DNA of 64,000 nucleotides. Origin: Caryophanales bacterium UBA2289 (GTDB lineage: Bacteria; Bacillota_I; Bacilli_A; Izemoplasmatales; Hujiaoplasmataceae). Both the position numbers and the translations under genes were made by a program. The stretch is taken from assembly GCA_002345505.1 (NCBI GenBank), contig DDWJ01000001.1:1-64000 (forward strand), in the 5' to 3' direction. The stretch's first letter is position 1; every line of letters begins with the position of its first letter. The notes under the pieces are model-generated. The model searched no databases and was not told the DNA's origin. It worked only from the letters and a program-made list of their open reading frames with translations. Below, one piece after another: positions 38,506 through 48,005 of this stretch.

Positions 38506-40328
38506 AAAGCTACCACTCCTATCAACAAGACTATAATCACTAAAATCCAAATCAGGGTGACCCCAATATTATTTGACATGAAGAGGTATTTGGCTAACTT
38601 GCCTACTTCTTTCACTTTATGAGCTAAAGCATCATAAAACTTTTTCATCCAATGAGACTGTTTCTCATACATCCTTTCTAAAGGAGCGTAGAAATCAACT
38701 GAGTAATGTAATAGATGTTCATCATGTACAAAGTTCGCAGCTGTGTATGTATCCATCAATTCGACTTTTCTTGATTTCTTCATTAGGATAAATATTATAA
38801 AAGCAATCGCTACACCAACCCCGAAGATCAAAGCAATCAAACCGGCATTCAAAGTACCATATGTAGCTGTAACTGTAAAAGTTGTCGCAACCACTGGTGC
38901 GAAAGCAGTATTTTCACCAATGATGTTATTGATAAAATCAATGATTTGTTTTGGAATAACACCGGTATAAATGTTAAGACCCATGATGATAAAAGTCGGG
39001 ATTAACATTAATAATGGTGCTTCTTTAACATGCTTATATTCTCTGAATTCTTGACCTAAGAATAAAGCTGCCAAAGGTCTAAATACATAAAGGAAGGAAC
39101 CGACGCTACCGAAGAATACGGCAACTGCAATTAAAATCATACCACGGTCGATAACCGCTTGGAAAATCAACCATTTGGAAATAAAACCACCCATTGGCGG
39201 AATTCCCGCCATCGAAATGATTGCGATCAAGTATGCTAGATAAGTAATCGGCATCTTATGAATCATACCACCGAGTTCTTTCATCTTGGTAGTTCCTGTT
39301 GCTCTAGCTACAGCCGCTATCGCCATGAAAGCACCAGCACTTGCTAAAGCATGTGCTAAAATATGGTATAAACCACCAGCAAAGGCAAAACCGTTTAAAG
39401 CACTAAAAGCAACTAAAATATAACCACCATGACTCATTGATGAATAAGCCAATAGTTTTTTAGCATCATCTTCTTTAATCGCCATCAATGTACCAAACAC
39501 TATCGATAAACTACCGATAAAGGCAATGATATATTGACCTAACGCCAAATCAATCGCACCAATAACTGGTCCGATTGGATTGATTTTAATTAAAGCCAAG
39601 ATGCCAATAAATGCACCTAACTTAACTAAAGCACCAGATAAAACCGGTGAAAAAGGATGCGGTGCATTACCATGGGCAAGCGGTAACCAGATATGCAGTG
39701 GGAAAGTTCCTAACTTTGCCAGTGCAGCTATCATAAACAACACAAAAACAAAAACACTTGTTGTTCCACTGATTCCAGCTAAACCTGCTTGAATATCGAA
39801 ACGTCCAACGTTTTGATAAATCACAAAGATTCCTATTAACAACGCCACACTACCGGTTAGTGAAAACCCAAAGTATGAAACAGCTGCTTCTCTTGATTTG
39901 CCTTGCGGAATTAAAAACATGGTCGTCCAGATAATCATTTCGAAGAAGAAAAACAGTTGTAAGAAATGATCTGTATAGAAAGCACCGATGATACCGGCCA
40001 AACTCAATAAGAACAATAAGTTATAGGAATTCTTATAAGGATATTTATCAAGAAAATAAGGATGAAAGAAACTTACCATCAAATAGATAAAAGCGATGAT
40101 AATAACAAAGAAGAATCCTAAATAAGTTTGCGAAAAACTAAACCATGGCAACAAACTCACTGTTGTGTCAAGATTCATATTAAAACCATAAGCGGCTAAT
40201 GATACAAAAACAAACATCGTCGCAAAAATGGTAAAGATTGATCCAATAAAACTATTTAATCTAGTAAGGAAATAACTAATAACAGCTGAACCTACTAAAA
40301 ACAAAAGCAAATATTCTATATTAGCCAT
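38502..40328 (-). CDS. MrpD/NuoM-like antiporter subunit (long, MbxH'-like)
   Basis: A 608-residue membrane protein with about 15 TM helices. The conserved core includes KLGTFPLHIWLPLAHGNAPHPFSPVLSGALVKLGAF (Lys and His/Lys relay residues, about 205-240) and ISMAGIPPMGGFISKW (about 370). A C-terminal extension with an amphipathic stretch (about 525-570) and a last TM helix resembles the longer antiporter subunit of Mbx complexes. It translocates H+ or Na+. It overlaps the preceding gene by 8 nt. Confidence 0.88.
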   Translation of the reverse strand: MANIEYLLLFLVGSAVISYFLTRLNSFIGSIFTIFATMFVFVSLAAYGFNMNLDTTVSLLPWFSFSQTYLGFFFVIIIAFIYLMVSFFHPYFLDKYPYKNSYNLLFLLSLAGIIGAFYTDHFLQLFFFFEMIIWTTMFLIPQGKSREAAVSYFGFSLTGSVALLIGIFVIYQNVGRFDIQAGLAGISGTTSVFVFVLFMIAALAKLGTFPLHIWLPLAHGNAPHPFSPVLSGALVKLGAFIGILALIKINPIGPVIGAIDLALGQYIIAFIGSLSIVFGTLMAIKEDDAKKLLAYSSMSHGGYILVAFSALNGFAFAGGLYHILAHALASAGAFMAIAAVARATGTTKMKELGGMIHKMPITYLAYLIAIISMAGIPPMGGFISKWLIFQAVIDRGMILIAVAVFFGSVGSFLYVFRPLAALFLGQEFREYKHVKEAPLLMLIPTFIIMGLNIYTGVIPKQIIDFINNIIGENTAFAPVVATTFTVTATYGTLNAGLIALIFGVGVAIAFIIFILMKKSRKVELMDTYTAANFVHDEHLLHYSVDFYAPLERMYEKQSHWMKKFYDALAHKVKEVGKLAKYLFMSNNIGVTLIWILVIIVLLIGVVAL

Positions 40329-41697
40329 TATTAACCACCTCCATCACTGTATCTACTGTATTGTCAAGTTTATCAAGTGGAGCTTGATAAACGCCAAAGG
40401 TAAGTAATGCCAAAGCAATAATCGCAAACACAAGTTTAAACGATAGGTGATAATTAACTTTGATTAAGTTACCTTCAGGATACCAAAGCTTAAGCAACAA
40501 CTTCACAAAATATATTCCTTCAACTACTGAAGCTATTAATATAAAAGCAATAGTCCAAATCTGTCCAGCATCAGCCAGTTCAGTCAGAAAATTAAGTTTA
40601 ATCGTAAAACCAACCAATAAAGGTAAGCCCATTACACTTAAAGTCGCAATAGTGAAGATAATGCCGATTACGAGGTTATTGGCAAATAACCCTTGTAATG
40701 ATTTAACTTCATCACTGCCAACATCTTTTTGAGCCTTATTGATAATCATAAACATTACTGTCTTGCTTAAAGCATTAGCAATGATTAAATATACAGCCCA
40801 GATAATAATACCGTTGACAAACAATAAAGCTATCATGCTCGCTTGAGCAACGGAACTGAATAACAAGATTTCTCTCGATTTCTTAGAAGCAAAAGCCATG
40901 ATATCACTTAACACAATTCCTGCAACTAATATCACCAACACAACTGTCAAAAGCATACCTTCGAAATTAAACAGATTAGTAATGAATCTGCCTAAGACAA
41001 AACCCATTGCACTAGCATAAACAGAAGCTATCATTGGTCCGGAGAAAGTATTGGAATGTCCTAATATACCCTTAACCCAAGAATTGAAAGGTAAAAGCTT
41101 AGCTTCTACTCCTAAACCGATAAACATTAAAGTAAACGGCAATACTAATTCCTGATAATTATTGTTTAAAGCAATCTCTTTAATCATATCCACCATATTC
41201 AATGTACCGAACATTGAATAAAGAATTATAAGTCCAAGAAGGAATAAACTACTGCCAATAGCACCTATTACTAAATAACGGAAAGTGGTGATTGGTTTCT
41301 TGTTTGATGCCGTTATCAAATAAGCGGCAATTCCACTGATTTCTAAGAAAACAAAGAAATTGAATAAGTCATTGGTAAGTACTAATCCATTAAGTCCGGC
41401 AACAACTAATAAAAGAATCGTACCGTACTTAGGATATGCTTTTACATTCAACGCTGCAATAACAAGCACTAAAGCATTAACCAATAGTAATGCTATCTTG
41501 CTATAGGTATCAACCAATAGCGAAATGCCTAAAGGTGGAGAAAATCCACCGATAATGATAATGCCTTCAGTAGCTAAAAATACGTTTGCGATATTAAAGA
41601 TTGTCACTGCAAATAATAAATAAATAGAATATTTTTTAAATAAGATTGATATGAATGCCGCTAATAAAGGAATAGCGATTAAAAGAACTGCACTCAT
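40321..41697 (-). CDS. mrpD: MrpD-like antiporter subunit (MbxH-like)
   Basis: A 458-residue membrane protein of the MrpD/NuoN class with about 14 TM helices. Conserved points are FVFLEISGIAAYLI (Glu in TM5), GVEAKLLPFNSWVKGILGH (Lys in TM7, in place of the usual HxWLPxAH), and LSVMGLPLLVGFTIK. It is the second ion channel of the complex, encoded directly before the longer antiporter subunit. It overlaps MrpC by four bases. Confidence 0.88.
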   Translation of the reverse strand: MSAVLLIAIPLLAAFISILFKKYSIYLLFAVTIFNIANVFLATEGIIIIGGFSPPLGISLLVDTYSKIALLLVNALVLVIAALNVKAYPKYGTILLLVVAGLNGLVLTNDLFNFFVFLEISGIAAYLITASNKKPITTFRYLVIGAIGSSLFLLGLIILYSMFGTLNMVDMIKEIALNNNYQELVLPFTLMFIGLGVEAKLLPFNSWVKGILGHSNTFSGPMIASVYASAMGFVLGRFITNLFNFEGMLLTVVLVILVAGIVLSDIMAFASKKSREILLFSSVAQASMIALLFVNGIIIWAVYLIIANALSKTVMFMIINKAQKDVGSDEVKSLQGLFANNLVIGIIFTIATLSVMGLPLLVGFTIKLNFLTELADAGQIWTIAFILIASVVEGIYFVKLLLKLWYPEGNLIKVNYHLSFKLVFAIIALALLTFGVYQAPLDKLDNTVDTVMEVVNNG

Positions 41698-42029
41698 AGT
41701 GATTCCTCCATATCATTTAAATCAAAGCTTTGATATTTTTGGTAAATGCTTTTTGCGAAAGCCAATCCTAAAGCGGTTGTTCCGACACCGATAACAATCG
41801 CTGTCAAAACCAAAGCTTGAGGTAATGGATCAACATAGATTAACCCGGTATCAGAAACAGATGAAAGAATTGGAGCGATTCCTTGATAATTGAAACCGAT
41901 AGAAATGATAAAGATATTCAAACCAATTTCTAAGATATTCAAAGAAACCAACATCTTAATCGTATTAGTACTAATGAATATGCCGTATAGTCCTAAGACA
42001 AACAACAAAATAGCTGCATACTGGATCAT
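41694..42029 (-). CDS. mrpC: MrpC/NuoK-like subunit
   Basis: A 111-residue protein with three TM helices, homologous to MrpC and NuoK, including LNILEIGLNIFI (membrane Glu) and LPQALVLTAIVIGVGTTALGLA. It takes part in ion transfer between the antiporter-like subunits. It overlaps both neighbours by four bases. Confidence 0.9.
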   Translation of the reverse strand: MIQYAAILLFVLGLYGIFISTNTIKMLVSLNILEIGLNIFIISIGFNYQGIAPILSSVSDTGLIYVDPLPQALVLTAIVIGVGTTALGLAFAKSIYQKYQSFDLNDMEESL

Positions 42030-42736
42030 GCTGATTCCTCCTCTGTCAAGAAATTATCGACAACTGAAGCAATTTCACTACCGACTTTAAGTCCTATCAA
42101 TACATAGATAATTGGAATAATACCTGCACTCAGTAACTGTCCTACAGTTCCTGAAGCAATAAAGTTTTCCAAGAAAGATGTTGCTAGAATAAGCCCTAAT
42201 AAACCAATAATAACAAATAGACTGCCAGCTACACCTTCAAGCACCTTAAACCCTTTGATGTTAGATCTAAACTTGTCATCAGCCAAGTATAGCAACAATA
42301 CGCCACTGGCAATGATTGCTCCACCAGGGAACCCACCGCCTGGAGTTAAATGTCCGTGCGTGATGATATATAAACTCACGACCAACATAATACCAAACAA
42401 TAGTTTAGAACCATGTTTTAACATGAAATTAGGTTTAAACTTAAGATCCAAGCGCTTTTCTTTTTTAAAGGAAAACAAAAATGCAACACCTAAAGCACTA
42501 ATGAATAATACTGTAACTTCTCCTAAGGTGTCAAATCCTCTATAGCCTACTACTATCGCTGTAACGATATTAGCAGAACCTACTTCAGATACATTATCAT
42601 TATCAAGATATGCGTCTGCTACTCGATCACTTAAATCTACTGATCCGAACTTTGGAAAAGATATAGTGTTATTCAAAGCAAGAATAATCAGTACACCTAG
42701 ACCCATAAACAATATTAATCCGAATAGTTTTTTCAT
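42026..42736 (-). CDS. mrpB: MbhE-MrpB fusion subunit
   Basis: A 236-residue protein combining an MbhE-like part (about 1-90, with GYRGFDTLGEVTVLF) and an MrpB/MnhB domain (about 105-230, with THGHLTPGGGFPGGAIIASG). In Mrp antiporters these sections belong to the MrpA tail and MrpB, and in Mbh/Mbx complexes they are separate or fused in the same order. It has about six TM helices. Confidence 0.9.
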   Translation of the reverse strand: MKKLFGLILFMGLGVLIILALNNTISFPKFGSVDLSDRVADAYLDNDNVSEVGSANIVTAIVVGYRGFDTLGEVTVLFISALGVAFLFSFKKEKRLDLKFKPNFMLKHGSKLLFGIMLVVSLYIITHGHLTPGGGFPGGAIIASGVLLLYLADDKFRSNIKGFKVLEGVAGSLFVIIGLLGLILATSFLENFIASGTVGQLLSAGIIPIIYVLIGLKVGSEIASVVDNFLTEEESA

Positions 42737-42984
42737 TTCTTTGCCTCCTTTCTTGTCGAAAGCAAGGTAAAGACAAACAGTGATGTTACTAACCCACTAC
42801 CGATAACAGCTTCTGTTATCGCTACATCAGGTGCCTTTAACATCACAAAAGCCACTACAGCTAACATACTTAATCCTGATAATAATAAAACGGAATTAAT
42901 CAATTTTTTAGAATTTATTGCTAAAAAGGCAAGTATTAGCATTAAACCGCCAACGATTCCTGAGATGATATCAAACCATAACAT
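42733..42984 (-). CDS. DUF4040 (MbhD-like) subunit
   Basis: An 83-residue protein with three TM helices and the DUF4040 signature APDVAITEAVIGSGL. It corresponds to the C-terminal portion of MrpA, encoded on its own as in Mbh/Mbx clusters. It overlaps mrpB and abuts mrpG. Confidence 0.9.
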   Translation of the reverse strand: MLWFDIISGIVGGLMLILAFLAINSKKLINSVLLLSGLSMLAVVAFVMLKAPDVAITEAVIGSGLVTSLFVFTLLSTRKEAKK

Positions 42985-43307
42985 TATTCATCACCTCTTT
43001 TTTCAAGATCATCCTGAACTAAATTATCAGGTTTATATTTTGAATAATACGTAGCTTTAGCAATGGTTGAAGAACCGATAGGGTTGGAAATAACAATAAA
43101 AACGATAATGATGATAATCTTCGCAATCCAAGACCATTCAAAATTAACTAAACCTACACCTATTAATACCGAGAAAGCTCCCAAGGTAGTTGCTTTAGTT
43201 CCTGCTTGGATTCTGTTAAAAGTATCAGGCATTCTTAATACTCCCAGTCCTCCTAAAAGGAAAAACAAACCACCTATAATCATAAAGACATATCCTGCTA
43301 TTGTCAT
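42984..43307 (-). CDS. mrpG: MrpG subunit
   Basis: A 107-residue protein with three TM helices and the PhaG/MnhG signature GLGVLRMPDTFNRIQAGTKATTLG. It is an accessory subunit of the Mrp-like ion module. The genes before and after overlap or abut it. Confidence 0.92.
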   Translation of the reverse strand: MTIAGYVFMIIGGLFFLLGGLGVLRMPDTFNRIQAGTKATTLGAFSVLIGVGLVNFEWSWIAKIIIIIVFIVISNPIGSSTIAKATYYSKYKPDNLVQDDLEKRGDE

Positions 43308-43564
43308 TTGCGGTTACCCTCCAAATATCTAGCGAATACAACTGTTTCCAAAAATGCTAAAATCGCATAAACAATCGCTATATCTAAATATAGTTCGCTT
43401 TTAAAAACTGAAGCTAAAACTACGATAACGCCAATAACAATCATATTAAAGGTATCCAAAGCCACAACTCTGTCACTAAAGTGAGGACCAATAATAAGTC
43501 TGATTGCAGTAAATAAAACTCCTAGTCCCATTAAAGAAAAGACGATGATATCAAGTATTTCCAT
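43304..43564 (-). CDS. mrpF: MrpF subunit
   Basis: An 86-residue protein with three TM helices and the MrpF pattern RLIIGPHFSDRVVALDTFN. It is a small structural subunit of the antiporter module. Its start overlaps the mrpE stop by one base. Confidence 0.92.
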   Translation of the reverse strand: MEILDIIVFSLMGLGVLFTAIRLIIGPHFSDRVVALDTFNMIVIGVIVVLASVFKSELYLDIAIVYAILAFLETVVFARYLEGNRK

Positions 43565-44046
43565 TATTCAAACACTCCTTCCAAGATCTTTTCAAATGGT
43601 CCACTAATGTTCTTTTCTTTTTCTAGACCATCACTTCCTTTGACGTCAATGGTATGAACATAGATATATTCATCCAATACATCAATTGACAACGTCCCCG
43701 GTGTCAAGGTAATTGAGTTAGCCAACGTCAATTTCCCTAAGTCACTCTTAAGGTTAGTCTTAACCTTGACAATTCCTGGATTAACCGGAATCTTAGGACT
43801 CAAAACTCGTCTTGCGACATCAAAATTAGCAAGAATGAGTTTCCAAATGAAAACAGGAATATAGATTAAGATGAACTTTAATAGCCTTAATGGGAACTTA
43901 AGGTCAATCTTAAAATTTAAGTACTTAGTTAACAAGACAGTTAAAATAGCACTTACAATACTCCCTAATATCACTTCGTCCACAGTAAATCCTGCCAATA
44001 GCAAATAAACCAGCAACAAAGCGACAAATGTAGTAAAATACTTCAT
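43564..44046 (-). CDS. mrpE: MrpE subunit, first gene of the 13-gene Mbx-like operon
   Basis: A 160-residue MrpE/MnhE protein: N-terminal TM pair, a region with FDVARRVLSPKIPVNPGIVKVKT, then LANSITLTPGTLSID and a soluble tail. It opens the operon and has GAGGAGGAAGGAA as ribosome site. The whole operon (mrpE to the NuoI-GltD fusion) runs on the minus strand with overlaps or gaps of at most 12 nt. Confidence 0.92.
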   Translation of the reverse strand: MKYFTTFVALLLVYLLLAGFTVDEVILGSIVSAILTVLLTKYLNFKIDLKFPLRLLKFILIYIPVFIWKLILANFDVARRVLSPKIPVNPGIVKVKTNLKSDLGKLTLANSITLTPGTLSIDVLDEYIYVHTIDVKGSDGLEKEKNISGPFEKILEGVFE

Positions 44047-44387
44047 TTCCTTCCTCCTCTTATTTTATTAAATTAAACGTGCGTAAAAAAGCAGTAAATA
44101 AATCTACTACTTTCAATATTTTTGCTATCCGACTTTTAAAAATACTTCTCTTGGTTTAACACTTTTTAATAAAATATAAATTATTCGAGGAAACGATAAT
44201 TTATCAACATTATTATATCACAATATAAACAGTAAAATAAAGGAGATTTTATATAAAACATATGTCCATAACCATAGTGAATATCATATAAAACTCCACA
44301 ATTGTTGATTCATAAATTTTACATTCATATTCAATTATACTAGAAATGATAGTATAATAATTTTAAAGAAAAGTGAGTTGATAAATA
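44047..44387. other. Intergenic region between divergent genes
   Basis: About 340 bp, AT-rich, no gene. On the plus strand TTCAAT (44330-44335), 17 bp and TATAAT (44353-44358) form a plausible promoter for the methyltransferase-like gene. On the minus strand a weak TTGATA-type -35 near 44206 may start the Mbx-like operon. No Rex-type palindrome was recognised. Confidence 0.5.
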
Positions 44388-45275
44388 ATGCAAAAAGTAC
44401 AAAAAGAATTCAACCGAATTCTTAATCAATCAGATATAAATCGTTTTAAAGATTGGCGGGAGTATCGTAACAGCTTAACCAATCATATATTAACAGTTAT
44501 CAATAAGTTCAATAAAAGTGTAAACATAATAATCATTGGCGCCGGTAATTGTGATGATATCGATTTAAAAAAACTTAATGAAAAAGCTAATAAATTAGTA
44601 TTAACTGACATTGATGATTTAGCCCTAAAAAATGCCAAAGAAAAATATCAACTAGAAAGTGTTGATATTATACCGATGGATTATCTTGGTTTTGAAGATA
44701 ATGAGTTATGGAATATGTTTCTAACTAATATAATAAAACTTGAAACTAATCAATATAAAGACTATCTTAAAAAGATGTTTCAACAAAAAAAACCTTCACC
44801 ATTAACAAAACATATCAATGCTTATGATTATGTGATTGTCAGTCCAATCTACACTCAACTTCTTCTACCGGTTTTCTTGCAACAATTATCTTTTCTAAAA
44901 GACATCAACTTCGAAGAAAAGAATTTAAACTATCTTAAAGAATTATTCCTAAAACATTTAAGCAAAATCATAATCGAGTTTAATCAAAACATTTTTAATC
45001 TCGGTAATAACAACTCTTACTACACCATTATCAGTGATGTTTTAGAAGCTGAGATAAATTCTGATTTCCACAATAAAGCAGATATAGCTTTTAATGACAA
45101 TCAGATGGATATACTTCTAGAAGAATATAGAGAAAAATATGGTTACGGAATTGGTGATTATGGTTTAGAAAATGCTAAGGATTTTGGTAATGAAACCAAG
45201 AGTTTTTGGCTTAGATGGGCTTTTTCATCTAAAAGAGTTTTATACGTCAAGGTTTCAGACTACTTAAAAAAGTAA
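44388..45275 (+). CDS. Class I SAM-dependent methyltransferase-like protein
   Basis: A 295-residue protein. Residues about 45-110 contain a Rossmann core with motif I IIIIGAGNCDD and an acidic motif II end (LVLTDIDD), then IIPMDYLG, as in class I SAM methyltransferases. No motif gives a substrate, and the C-terminal half is not recognised. The Shine-Dalgarno is weak (AAGTGAG). It is a single gene. Confidence 0.65.
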   Translation: MQKVQKEFNRILNQSDINRFKDWREYRNSLTNHILTVINKFNKSVNIIIIGAGNCDDIDLKKLNEKANKLVLTDIDDLALKNAKEKYQLESVDIIPMDYLGFEDNELWNMFLTNIIKLETNQYKDYLKKMFQQKKPSPLTKHINAYDYVIVSPIYTQLLLPVFLQQLSFLKDINFEEKNLNYLKELFLKHLSKIIIEFNQNIFNLGNNNSYYTIISDVLEAEINSDFHNKADIAFNDNQMDILLEEYREKYGYGIGDYGLENAKDFGNETKSFWLRWAFSSKRVLYVKVSDYLKK

Positions 45276-45288
45276 ATGAAATAAATAG

Positions 45289-45323
45289 AAAAGATGTCAA
45301 ATTCTAAGATTTGGCATCTTTTT
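45289..45323. terminator. Terminator between converging genes
   Basis: Stem AAAGATGTCAAAT/ATTTGGCATCTTT (one G-U on RNA) with T-run on the plus strand. Confidence 0.75.
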
Positions 45324-45345
45324 ATAATATTTAACTTAGGAAAAA

Positions 45346-46023
45346 CTATTTATTTCTCTTTAATATAAAAGTCTTTTTATATCCTGTTTCTGAAACCGGC
45401 ATATAGCTACTTTGAGAAACTACAAAACAATTATTAAGAAATAATCCGAGTTTTTTATTATCCGAAGATAGAATATTAGTAGATATGAGTTTGATGTCTT
45501 TTAAACCATCAATATAATCTAAAGCACATTTAAATATATAGTCCTTTTCAATTTCAGGAACATCTAATTCATATACATCAAAGTTGAAATTAGCTTCGTC
45601 ATTAATTATAGAAAAACCAAATAATCCAATATCTACTTTCTTATAATTAATAACAAATTGATGCGATGAAGAACTAATTGTATGAGAAATAAATTCAATT
45701 ATATTTGTCATTTCATATTCATATTGATTAATCAGATTAGAGTTAAACCACTTTAGAACCAAATCTTTGTCTTTATGAAGAATAGTTCTAAACAATAAAT
45801 CCTTATTCTTAATTTCGATATAAGGTTCATCTAGTTTGTTTTCTTCTAAATACTTAATCAAATCCTCATCATTTGTTATGCTGAACAATCTTCCATCTTC
45901 TTCATCAGTGTAAACATCTGTAACCATTCCGTTTAATAACTCAACAAGTATTTCTCCATAAAATTCTGGATGTGGTAGTTGGTGCTTAATTAATAATCTT
46001 GGTACATAAAACACATTTTTCAT
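45346..46023 (-). CDS. Hypothetical protein with GNAT-like C-terminal part
   Basis: A 225-residue cytosolic protein. The first about 75 residues are not recognised. The remainder (HKDKDLVLKWFNSNLI..., KKVDIGLFGFSIIN, SSDNKKLGLFLNNCFVV) has the beta-alpha spacing of RimJ/GNAT acetyltransferases but lacks a clear acetyl-CoA R/QxxGxG/A loop, so it may be a diverged or inactive GNAT. AGGAGG lies 7 nt before the ATG. Confidence 0.4.
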   Translation of the reverse strand: MKNVFYVPRLLIKHQLPHPEFYGEILVELLNGMVTDVYTDEEDGRLFSITNDEDLIKYLEENKLDEPYIEIKNKDLLFRTILHKDKDLVLKWFNSNLINQYEYEMTNIIEFISHTISSSSHQFVINYKKVDIGLFGFSIINDEANFNFDVYELDVPEIEKDYIFKCALDYIDGLKDIKLISTNILSSDNKKLGLFLNNCFVVSQSSYMPVSETGYKKTFILKRNK

Positions 46024-46119
46024 TTTTTCCCTCCTAGGAAAATTTAATTTACAAGTATTTTACTTGTATTACCCAGTACCAAGATAATTCTATTATATCA
46101 TTATCTATGTATTCAATTT

Positions 46120-47073
46120 TTAATTAAGCATCAATCTCGCATATTCATCTAAATATCTTTGGAGATTTCTCTCAAGATCAGATTTTGTTTTGATTTTTTC
46201 AGCAATGGAATTAACAGCTAATTGTTGTCTGTAGTTTTGCAAAGTAAATAACTCACTACTACCAAACTTCTTTTTCCACTCGTCCAAATATTTATCTAAG
46301 GATTCTTTATCTGTATCATAAAGAAGAATTCTTAAAGAGAACTTGCTTTCGTCATTGACTAAATCCCTACTTCTTACTTCTCCGTAAGGATTTTTCTTCC
46401 AGCCATCTATTTTATTGAATACTAAGTAAATATATTGACTTCTAAAGTTACCATACCCAAAATGAATGCCTTCCGGTATTTTTAAATCATTGTTATGATA
46501 AAAATTAGTCCAATGATTCGGATTCCAATTTTTAACAAGTAATGGAAGTTGTTGAGTTAAATCCATATACAACTTTTTTATGTGCTCAACATAATCAGCT
46601 AGTATATTGTTCTTTACTCTGGAAAGCTTGCTAAATATACCATAAATCAAGTTGATATCGAAAACTTCCCACCCTTTTTGTTCTACATCGTTTCTTTCAT
46701 CACTCGAGATTATATTGGTTTTATAATAGATATATTGTGCGTTGATACGAGTTATGTTATTATCAACATAACTTTTATATTTAATCAACTGATCATCATG
46801 ACTAAAAGAATATGTTTTATCTTCAATGACTATAAGATAGAATACTTCATCAATAACAAATTTAATTAATAAATCGATATTTCTTTCTTGAGCAGAAGTA
46901 TTAAATTGAGCAATTTTCTCAAAATCGACTTCTTTTTTAAGGATTTCTGTAATTAAACTCCTACTTGCTTCTTTAACATCTTCTTCTTCACAGTTCCAGT
47001 TTTCAAATAACCATCTCAAAAAAGCATCTTGGGATAGCTCTTTTGTCGCAAATTCAAATAAATTTTTAGTCAT
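46120..47073 (-). CDS. PD-(D/E)XK nuclease family protein
   Basis: A 317-residue protein. The N-terminal part has a PD-(D/E)XK core: ERNIDLLIKF (Asp at about 70), FYLIVIEDKTYS (E-x-K at about 83-85) and a following DDQLIKYKSYV helix, as in PDDEXK_20-type proteins often linked to phage defence or DNA repair. The C-terminal half (about 175-317) is unknown. No methyltransferase or helicase partner lies next to it. The nuclease function is inferred from the motif. Confidence 0.7.
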   Translation of the reverse strand: MTKNLFEFATKELSQDAFLRWLFENWNCEEEDVKEASRSLITEILKKEVDFEKIAQFNTSAQERNIDLLIKFVIDEVFYLIVIEDKTYSFSHDDQLIKYKSYVDNNITRINAQYIYYKTNIISSDERNDVEQKGWEVFDINLIYGIFSKLSRVKNNILADYVEHIKKLYMDLTQQLPLLVKNWNPNHWTNFYHNNDLKIPEGIHFGYGNFRSQYIYLVFNKIDGWKKNPYGEVRSRDLVNDESKFSLRILLYDTDKESLDKYLDEWKKKFGSSELFTLQNYRQQLAVNSIAEKIKTKSDLERNLQRYLDEYARLMLN

Positions 47074-47138
47074 TTAAATACACACCTTTTATTTAGTCTT
47101 TAAAACCAATTGCATTAGTTTATATAATACTTAAAAGA

Positions 47139-47846
47139 TTAATTTCTAATCTTTAATCTTTCATTCAAATAAACTGGTAAATACATTAGATGCATTAAAA
47201 GCGCTGCTAAAATAACCATTACTATGTCATAAACAACTTGATGAATCTCTTTAAAGAAGTTCATAAAATCAACTGGAGGATTGACTAAAAACAATTCATC
47301 AGAACCTCCGTATTTAAAACTAGCGTATCCGGCAATAAATGCATATATTGCTAGGACAAACATTGAAGTATACAAGTCTTTTCTTGTTAGTTTAAAACCT
47401 AATACTCTATATCCATAAACAGCTAACCATGCAATTGAAGCGTGTGCGCCAAAATAAGTCCATGCACCCCATCTGTCTAATCCCCAAACTGTATCGTAAA
47501 AGAAATAGGTAAGTAAGGTTCCAAAAGCATAGAAATAGAATATTTTATATACCTTTTCTTTCTTAAAGAATACCGCATAAGTTAGCCCATATAAAGCAAT
47601 ACCACATAAAGGTATTCTAAAGATTGAACCATTAAGTATTCTGTTTTCAAATACATTCCATTCAAAGATAAAGACTAAAGCAATCAAAAAATATCTAAAC
47701 CATTTCTCGTACTTAGTATTTTTTAATTTAGGTCCAAATATCCACAATAAAACAATTGTAGAAAAAAATACTAAAAGAATCAAGATGTGAGTTAAACCAA
47801 ACCACTTAATCGGTTGAGTAACATCACCATAAAAAAAGTCATGCAT
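47139..47846 (-). CDS. YwaF/TIGR02206-family membrane protein
   Basis: A 235-residue protein with seven predicted TM helices and the YwaF-type start F.GLTHI.IL and motifs RIPLCGIALYG and WAYFGAHASIAWL. The function of the family is not known. AAAGGAGAA is the ribosome site. Confidence 0.8.
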   Translation of the reverse strand: MHDFFYGDVTQPIKWFGLTHILILLVFFSTIVLLWIFGPKLKNTKYEKWFRYFLIALVFIFEWNVFENRILNGSIFRIPLCGIALYGLTYAVFFKKEKVYKIFYFYAFGTLLTYFFYDTVWGLDRWGAWTYFGAHASIAWLAVYGYRVLGFKLTRKDLYTSMFVLAIYAFIAGYASFKYGGSDELFLVNPPVDFMNFFKEIHQVVYDIVMVILAALLMHLMYLPVYLNERLKIRN

Positions 47847-47954
47847 AAAATAAAAATTCTCCTTTTAAATATTATATAAATTTCACCCTTAATAAAATTA
47901 TATGATATTTATAAATAATTTCAAGGTTAAAATTAATACTAGTGATGTGTATCA

Positions 47955-47992
47955 AAAAACGGGACTTCCTTTTATTAGGAAATCCCGTTTTT
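47955..47992. terminator. Strong terminator after the lipoprotein/RCC1 pair
   Basis: Stem AAAAACGGGA.TTCCT/AGGAA.TCCCGTTTTT with a T-run. It ends the 54490-48006 operon. Confidence 0.9.
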
Positions 47993-48005
47993 ATACAAGA
48001 CCTAA

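Noticed and set aside
44047..44387. Rex-type redox operator before the Mbx-like operon
   Set aside because: No TTGTGAA/TTCACAA-like palindrome seen; only weak promoter elements.
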